A stretch of 64,000 nt of DNA. Origin: Mucilaginibacter galii (lineage in GTDB: Bacteria > Bacteroidota > Bacteroidia > Sphingobacteriales > Sphingobacteriaceae). The translations under genes and the position numbers were made by a program. Within the stretch, counting starts at the first letter, position 1. Every line of letters begins with the position of its first letter. The notes under the pieces are model-generated. The model did not search any database and was not told where the DNA came from. It worked only from the letters and a program-made list of their open reading frames with translations. Positions 59,482 through 64,000 of this stretch are shown in pieces. The DNA lies in NCBI RefSeq assembly GCF_014635825.1, contig NZ_BMDO01000013.1, positions 54,784-118,783 on the forward strand, written 5' to 3'.

Positions 59482-60774
59482 TTAATACAGCAACCTGAAC
59501 TTTATCGTATGCTCAATACCCTTCAACTCACTTAGCACCTGCTCATCATAACCGGTATTTACATCGGTTATTACATAGCCTATCTGCGTATTAGTTACCA
59601 AAAACTCCCCTACTATGTTGATATTATGGCGTGCAAACACCTCATTAATTTTAGCCAGTATACCCGGTATGTTTTTGTGAATGTGAATTAAGCGGTGAGC
59701 GTTATTGATACGTGGTGGCTGCAGATCAGGGAAATTACAGCTGGTATGCGTTTTGCCCTCGTTCATAAAGGCAATTACGCGTTTGGGGATAAAATCGCCA
59801 CTCCGTGGATTGTGCTTAGGATCGTCAAAGATAATAATGCCATTTTCGCAGGCGGCTTCGTTTAGCTTGCGACCACTTACACGGCCAAAACAACCAATTA
59901 CTTTTAAGCGCCCGGCGTTTTGCAATTGCTCGGGCGTAGGCTGATGCTCTTCATCGCAAAGCAATACACCTGCTTCCTGCAAATAATCTTCTTTGATCTC
60001 TTCGTGATGACGGATGTTGTAACCCTCCTTCTTCATTTGGGCAATGGCCTCTTCATCTACCTTACCCACCACCAAACATTTGATGCGGTTTTTAGGGTAA
60101 GAGATAGCGCGGGGCAGGCGGTTAATGTATAAAAATTCGTCGAAGCTTGGGGTAACATGGTCGGCTTTTTCTACTACAGATTTCCGCTCAATGTTCTCGG
60201 TAAAGGCAAAAAACTTCTTGATCATACCCGATTCCTTTAATTGAAAATCAGAATAACCATCGCCAATGCCAAAAATCTCTCCTTGCAGGTTCAGTTCTTT
60301 CAGCAGTTTAACCTTGCCACCCTCTTGCGAAAGTGGGTTAGTACGATCATAACCTATAATGTTATCGTCTTTATCAAACTCAAACGTATTGGCGTAGATA
60401 TTTTCCTTCTTGATATGATACTCGGTAACCACCGGCGTAATAAAGCCCTTAAATCCGCCCGATACGATCAGAACCTCGTCCTGGTGGTTTTTAAAGAACT
60501 TGCTGTTACGCGAAAATGAGGGCGACACTTTTTTACGCAGAATTTTAACCAGCTGGTTTAAATGTTCGCGGTTAGCTTTCAACAGCTTAATGCGGCCTTC
60601 CAAACTATCGGCAAAGGAAAGCTTACCCTCCATAGCCAAATTAGTGAGATCTTCAATTTGCTGATAGATGCTTTCCCGGTCGGGATGATCTTTTAAACTG
60701 ATGCGTGCCAGTTCGTCTAATGCTTCTACCTGTGTAAAGGTACTATCAAAATCAATGATGTAATACTGCCCCAT
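59482..60774 (-). CDS. Phosphoserine phosphatase fused to a truncated PGDH and ACT domain
   Basis: 430 residues from the ATG at 60774; the open frame reaches a TTG at 60786 that is not needed. The SerB-like HAD domain (about 1-210) has motif I DFDSTFTQ (Asp8, Asp10), VSGGFKGF (motif II) and GDGYSDFQL (motif IV). Next comes a segment resembling the N-terminal part of phosphoglycerate dehydrogenase (about 230-330, KCLVVGKVDEEAI, LKVIGCFGRVSGRKLNEAACENGIIIFDDPKHNPRSG). An ACT domain (about 345-430, NAHRLIHIHKNIPGILAKINEVF) ends the protein. The whole NAD-binding core of SerA is missing, so only phosphatase activity and amino-acid sensing by ACT are expected. It dephosphorylates phosphoserine in serine synthesis. 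Confidence 0.85.
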   Translation of the reverse strand: MGQYYIIDFDSTFTQVEALDELARISLKDHPDRESIYQQIEDLTNLAMEGKLSFADSLEGRIKLLKANREHLNQLVKILRKKVSPSFSRNSKFFKNHQDEVLIVSGGFKGFITPVVTEYHIKKENIYANTFEFDKDDNIIGYDRTNPLSQEGGKVKLLKELNLQGEIFGIGDGYSDFQLKESGMIKKFFAFTENIERKSVVEKADHVTPSFDEFLYINRLPRAISYPKNRIKCLVVGKVDEEAIAQMKKEGYNIRHHEEIKEDYLQEAGVLLCDEEHQPTPEQLQNAGRLKVIGCFGRVSGRKLNEAACENGIIIFDDPKHNPRSGDFIPKRVIAFMNEGKTHTSCNFPDLQPPRINNAHRLIHIHKNIPGILAKINEVFARHNINIVGEFLVTNTQIGYVITDVNTGYDEQVLSELKGIEHTIKFRLLY

Positions 60775-60816
60775 GGTTGCGGGCAAATATAGTTTTTTTG
60801 TTCAAGAAGCATTCCT

Positions 60817-60909
60817 GTCATTTCGAGTGATAACGAGAAATCTTGTTTGTCTTGACCTATAGCCGACCTATAATTTCGAACAGGATCTATCACTATCGTT
60901 CGAGATGAC
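60817..60909. repeat. GTCATTTCGA palindromic dispersed element
   Basis: GTCATTTCGAGTGATAACGAG (60817 on; read in parts) is the imperfect complement of TATCACTATCGTTCGAGATGAC (ending 60909). The middle contains AATCTTGTT opposite a diverged arm. It sits between the SerB fusion and the CLC-F gene, and is similar in plan but not in sequence to the 15958 and 22243 elements. Confidence 0.7.
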
Positions 60910-60924
60910 AACAAACTTAATTAC

Positions 60925-62262
60925 TTAGGCCTTGTTCTTATATTTCCCCCACATCCTGCTCCAATAATCAGGCTTTTCATCAATCGTAAATTTGGGCTCA
61001 CCTATGCGTTGCGCACTATATATGCCCATGTCGCCACTAAAGAAGTAGGCAACAAAGCAAGCCACCGCAAACAGTAAGGCATGCTGACTACCAAACAACT
61101 CTATCCCCATAATAGTGCAGGCCAGCGGCGTGTTGGTAGCACCTGCAAACACGGCAATAAAACCAAGAGCGGCAAACAGGCTAACAGGGGCATTCATGAG
61201 GTCGGCCAGTGTATTGCCTAACGTAGCACCAATGTAAAAAAGCGGTGTCACTTCTCCTCCTTTAAAGCCTGTACCTAAAGTAACAGCGGTATAAATCAAC
61301 TTCCATAACCAGCTAAAAAAATGTGCACCACCCTGCTCAAAAGCCGATACAATAGTGATAGCACCGGGATATTCGGGCTCTACGCCTAAACCCAGATAGT
61401 CGGGTTTACCTAAAATTAAAGTTAGTAAGATGATAATAATACCGCCGGCCACCGGGATAAGCCACGGCTTTTTAATAAGGCTTGCAGCGATACTTTTTAC
61501 CCCATGAACAGCTTTGGCAAAAGCGTAAGCGGCCAAACCAAAAAACACCGAGGCTACCATTGTTTTGAGCAGCAGCCAAAAATCAACTGCTACATGATGC
61601 CCAAATACAGGCTGCCCAAGAGTCATAAAACGGATATGGTAATGCGTGTGCTCTACGCCCCAGGCGGCCACCGTAGCATCACCAATTAAGCCGGCAATTA
61701 GGCAAGGCAACAAAGCACTGTATTGTATGCGGCCAATGGTAATTACTTCCATGGCAAAAATGGTTCCGGCCAGCGGGGTACCAAAAACGGCTCCAAAACC
61801 AGCGGCTACACCTGCGGTGAGCAACATGCGCATATTGGCCGGTGAGAGCTTAAACCAACTGCCCATCCAATGTGCAATACTACCTCCAATTTGTACTGCC
61901 GTACCCTCGCGCCCGGCCGAACCGCCAAAAAGGTGTGTAATTACCGTAGTTACCAAAATAAGCGGCGCCATACGTTTAGGTACACCAGCACCCGGTTCGT
62001 GTATCTCGTCTATAATTAAGTTGTTGCCCCGCTCGGCCGATTGTCCGTAGAGTTTGTACAGAAAATGGATACCCACCCCGGCAAGCGGTAGCAGGTATAA
62101 AAGCCAGGGATGTGCAAACCGGTAGTGAATGGCCGAACTTAATAGCCACAAAAACAAGGCTACCATACTGCCAATGCAAACGGCCACAGGCACGGTAATT
62201 ACCGCCCACATTAAAATGTATTGTAATGGTTGAGTATTAGTGCGTGTGAAATTTTTAAACAT
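60925..62262 (-). CDS. CLC-F fluoride/proton antiporter (EriC-F type)
   Basis: 445 residues from the ATG at 62262; the TTG at 62271 is not used. About 10-12 hydrophobic helices. The family's helix-N motif is GSAGREGTAVQIGGSIAHW, with the gating Glu119 in GREGT, where ordinary chloride CLCs have GREGP. GREGT(A/S)VQ is the mark of fluoride-specific CLC-F exchangers. The other anion site reads HEPGAGVPKRMAP instead of GSGIP, also diverged. GFKGGEVTPLFYIGATLG is the GxFxP-type block. It expels fluoride from the cytoplasm. A fluoride riboswitch and a good promoter lie directly upstream, which proves the identity better than the protein alone. Confidence 0.93.
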   Translation of the reverse strand: MFKNFTRTNTQPLQYILMWAVITVPVAVCIGSMVALFLWLLSSAIHYRFAHPWLLYLLPLAGVGIHFLYKLYGQSAERGNNLIIDEIHEPGAGVPKRMAPLILVTTVITHLFGGSAGREGTAVQIGGSIAHWMGSWFKLSPANMRMLLTAGVAAGFGAVFGTPLAGTIFAMEVITIGRIQYSALLPCLIAGLIGDATVAAWGVEHTHYHIRFMTLGQPVFGHHVAVDFWLLLKTMVASVFFGLAAYAFAKAVHGVKSIAASLIKKPWLIPVAGGIIIILLTLILGKPDYLGLGVEPEYPGAITIVSAFEQGGAHFFSWLWKLIYTAVTLGTGFKGGEVTPLFYIGATLGNTLADLMNAPVSLFAALGFIAVFAGATNTPLACTIMGIELFGSQHALLFAVACFVAYFFSGDMGIYSAQRIGEPKFTIDEKPDYWSRMWGKYKNKA

Positions 62263-62294
62263 AGCCTGCAATTCAATAAATCAATAACTTATCG

Positions 62295-62350
62295 GGCAGG
62301 CGTCATCAGCTTTTGCAAGCGGTTCAATTAGGTGGAGCACCATCACCTTT
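62295..62350 (-). ncRNA. Fluoride riboswitch (crcB motif) controlling the CLC-F gene
   Basis: On the minus strand the leader reads GGTGATGG, then TGCTCCACC, AACCGC, and GCTGATGACGCCTGCC, in the order and spacing of the fluoride riboswitch consensus (GGnGAUGG ... UCCnCC ... AACCGC ... GCUGAUGACnCCUAC). The 3' end is 32 bases from the ATG at 62262. No strong hairpin-plus-U-run follows, so translational control is as likely as termination control. It sits downstream of a well-placed promoter and upstream of a CLC-F exporter, the canonical arrangement. Confidence 0.92.
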
Positions 62351-62360
62351 GTGTATATGG

Positions 62361-62390
62361 CAAATATATTAAATTGCGGATAATTTACAA
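62361..62390 (-). promoter_or_regulatory. Bacteroidota-type promoter for the fluoride-riboswitch transcript
   Basis: On the minus strand TTG (62390-62388) is followed after 19 bp by TATATTTG (62368-62361), a full fit to TTG-N19-TAnnTTTG. Transcription would start about 5-10 bases on, just at the 5' end of the riboswitch (62350). Confidence 0.75.
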
Positions 62391-62400
62391 GCGAGAAGTT

Positions 62401-62517
62401 GTTTCCCCTCTTGAGAGGGGCAGGGGTGTGTAAATGAAGCGCATAAGCAATATTAGGCGGCTAAACCCACCCCTGCCTTTGCGCTCTTCCTACCGCACCC
62501 CCTCCAAGGAGGGGAAC
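62401..62517. repeat. GGGAGGG/CCCTCCC palindromic element, copy 4 (inverted)
   Basis: GTTTCCCCTCTTGAGAGGGG with CAGGGGTGTG at the left and CACCCCTGCC, then CCGCACCCCCTCC with AAGGAGGGGAAC at the right. The outer hairpins CCCCTC/GAGGGG and CCCCTCC/GGAGGGG are kept. The tag GCACCCCC is at the right, so the copy is inverted relative to 1a/1b. It lies between the TlpA-like gene and the riboswitch promoter. Confidence 0.8.
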
Positions 62518-62528
62518 TTTAAATTTTA

Positions 62529-63701
62529 TTATTCGCTTTTCTTTGCTACCGGTGTTGCTTTGGCCAGTAACTCAATTAGCTTACTTTCCAGTTCGGCACC
62601 GCGCAGGTTTTTAGCCACGATCTTTCCTTCGGGATCTATGAGGTAGTTTTGAGGGATAGATTGCACAAAGTACAGGGCAGCAGCGGCGTTGTTCCAAAAT
62701 TTCAGATCGGATACGTGCGTCCAGGTTAAGCCATCTTCTTTGATGGCATTAATCCATGCGGCTTTGGCGTCGGGGCGGTCGAGCGATACGCCCAGCACCG
62801 TGAAATTCTTATCTTTAAACTTATTAAAAACTCTTACCACATTAGGGTTTTCCTGGCGGCAAGGGCCACACCAGGAGGCCCAAAAATCTAACAGCACATA
62901 TTTACCCCTGAAATCGGAAAGTTTAACGGGTTTACCGTCTACATCGTTTTGTGTAAAATTAGGTGCCATAACCCCTATGGCAGTAGCCTTTAGCGGCGCA
63001 AATGAATCTTTAAGCTGTTTGCCCGCCTCGCTGTCTTTAAGGTTTTGCGACAGGCTGTTGTACAAAGGCTCTATTACATTTACATCGGCCGATGGACCGC
63101 CCATCGAACTTACTGCCATTAAGCTTAAATAACTGTAAGGATGCGAAACAATAAATTCTTTCAGTTTGGCTTCTCTATCCTTTTGCAAAGCTTTAAACTT
63201 ATCCTGCATGGTATTCTGAAACACAGGCGAGCGTTGCTGATCGGGCGTGGCTTTCTGCACTTCTGCAGCCAGCGACTGTGCTTTGGTATACACCGGGGCC
63301 AGCATGGCAGATAACTGTTCGTTCTCTGTATTGATAGCCGATCCGTTGATCTGCGAATGGGCTACCGAATCTTCGGCGGCAATAAACATGGAACCTTTAT
63401 CTACATAAAAGCTCAAAACATCGCCCGTACGGCTAAAGCCCGGAAAGCCTTTTCCCTCATGATCTACCAATAAAAGTCCGCCTGTTGGTGCGGGTACCTT
63501 ACCTGTAAACATAAAAGCCCCATCAACCAATACGGTAGAATCCATCACACTTTTACCGGCCGACTGGTAGCTCAAATAAACTTTGTAGGATTGCTTTACC
63601 TGGCTCAGTTTACCATTGATCATGAAAGCTTCCGCAGGGGTTTGTGCCATGGCCACAGCCGGCAGCAGGGTAGCAATATAAGCGAATACTCTTTTAAACA
63701 T
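62529..63701 (-). CDS. TlpA-like exported thioredoxin-fold reductase (DUF4369)
   Basis: 390 residues. The signal peptide VFAYIATLLPAVAMAQ is followed by DUF4369-like beta domain (about 25-130, MINGKLSQVKQSYKVYLSY and GFPGFSRTGDVLSFYVDKG). A helical linker (about 135-235) comes next. The C-terminal AhpC/TSA-TlpA thioredoxin domain (about 240-380) holds FWASWCGPCRQE, with the redox pair Cys278/Cys281. This layout is standard for Bacteroidota thiol-disulfide reductases of the periplasm. It probably keeps substrate thiols reduced or assists cytochrome maturation; the partner is not here. Confidence 0.92.
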   Translation of the reverse strand: MFKRVFAYIATLLPAVAMAQTPAEAFMINGKLSQVKQSYKVYLSYQSAGKSVMDSTVLVDGAFMFTGKVPAPTGGLLLVDHEGKGFPGFSRTGDVLSFYVDKGSMFIAAEDSVAHSQINGSAINTENEQLSAMLAPVYTKAQSLAAEVQKATPDQQRSPVFQNTMQDKFKALQKDREAKLKEFIVSHPYSYLSLMAVSSMGGPSADVNVIEPLYNSLSQNLKDSEAGKQLKDSFAPLKATAIGVMAPNFTQNDVDGKPVKLSDFRGKYVLLDFWASWCGPCRQENPNVVRVFNKFKDKNFTVLGVSLDRPDAKAAWINAIKEDGLTWTHVSDLKFWNNAAAALYFVQSIPQNYLIDPEGKIVAKNLRGAELESKLIELLAKATPVAKKSE

Positions 63702-63775
63702 TTTTTATGGGAATGATTTATAGAACGTATAGGATGGAGATTTAGTGTAACCCCAACAACAGAACAGCATATCTT

Positions 63776-63877
63776 AATTCCCTCCCTCGGGAGGGCAGGG
63801 AGGGGTTAGCAAATTTCTAAGCACGCGGAGAAACCCCTCCCTGCTCTCGCTCTTTCCGGCGCACCCCTCCCCAAGGA
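63776..63877. repeat. GGGAGGG/CCCTCCC palindromic element, copy 5 (inverted)
   Basis: AATTCCCTCCCTCGGGAGGG with CAGGGAGGGGTTAGC at the left and AAACCCCTCCCTGC, then GCGCACCCCTCCCCAAGGA at the right. Inner arms CAGGGAGGGGTT/AACCCCTCCCTG are complementary. The CGCACCCC tag is on the right, so the copy is inverted relative to 1a/1b, as for copy 4. Confidence 0.85.
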
Positions 63878-63915
63878 CTACGGTGTACCCACAAGTATAA
63901 GCTGTATTTTTGCGG

Positions 63916-64000
63916 ATGCAGAATGCGGATTACAGAGATAGGTTCGGAGATAAACGGATAGAGCGCCGGGGTGAAGAACTACATAAAAGATTATTCAGGT
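63916..64000 (+). CDS. Partial reading frame at the right edge, possible IS4-type transposase start
   Basis: An ATG at 63916 opens 28 codons to the window edge: MQNADYRDRFGDKRIERRG, then EELHKRLFR. The charged FGDKRxxxRxxxL pattern recalls the N-terminal DNA-binding segment of IS4/Tn5-type transposases (GDKRLxxR). That is only an impression from 28 residues. A TATTTTTG (63905-63912) precedes the ATG by three bases, so transcript and start would nearly coincide. Repeat copy 5 lies just upstream. Confidence 0.4.
   Translation, partial: MQNADYRDRFGDKRIERRGEELHKRLFR

Noticed and set aside
62434..62646. Plus-strand frame over repeat copy 4 and the TlpA-like gene end
   Set aside because: It is composed of repeat sequence and antisense of a clear gene.

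Overview
The window looks like chromosomal DNA of a Bacteroidota bacterium, most likely a Sphingobacteriaceae relative (Mucilaginibacter/Pedobacter type). The signs are a SusC/SusD pair, a one-protein hybrid two-component regulator ending in an AraC domain, many SPII lipoproteins, carboxypeptidase-regulatory-like N-termini, promoters of the Bacteroidota type (TTTG ... TAnnTTTG), and a DnaG and a topoisomerase IV A of the Bacteroidota kind. The genus is inferred from gene content only.

Layout. Positions 1-8857 are one edge of a polysaccharide utilisation locus. It holds susD (cut by the window edge), susC, a PfkB fructokinase, a sugar porter and a hybrid two-component sensor with a periplasmic sugar-binding domain. 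This gene set matches the fructan (levan/inulin) locus of Bacteroides thetaiotaomicron; the glycoside hydrolases would lie left of position 1. Positions 9273-15857 carry a TldE/PmbA-like gene with two tandem TldD metallopeptidase paralogues. Positions 16070-20897 hold a PspC/LiaF-like envelope pair, an SDR, an MlaE-MlaF lipid ABC pair and an RlmI-like methyltransferase. Positions 21027-28428 hold lipoproteins, an OmpA-like protein, a DUF6702/HupE/M1 aminopeptidase group and an acidic mini-protein.

Positions 28524-29841 are a mobile-repeat hot spot: an intact REP-associated tyrosine transposase (RAYT) bracketed by inverted REPs, a second broken copy about 557 bp upstream, and a pair of unrelated palindromes inserted at the break. 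Positions 29864-63701 are mainly housekeeping: alcohol dehydrogenase, acid phosphatase, topoisomerase IV A, cytidine deaminase, an Omp85-type protein, prfB (with a programmed +1 frameshift), pgi, a dnaG-yraN-glutaminyl cyclase operon, asnS, a SerB-ACT fusion, a CLC-F fluoride exporter under a fluoride riboswitch, and a TlpA-like thioredoxin. The last 85 bases start another reading frame, possibly a transposase.

Genes that work together: susC/susD import oligosaccharide, the MFS porter and fructokinase handle the released hexose, and the hybrid sensor controls them. mlaE and mlaF overlap (ATGA), as do hupE and the M1 peptidase. dnaG, yraN and glutaminyl cyclase form a tight operon. The fluoride riboswitch, its promoter and the CLC-F gene form one complete regulatory unit.

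The intergenic spaces are unusually rich in palindromic dispersed repeats. There are at least five sequence families, including a roughly 100 bp GGGAGGG/CCCTCCC element present six times, one copy of which supplies the C-termini of two convergent genes. No tRNA, rRNA or CRISPR array was seen.
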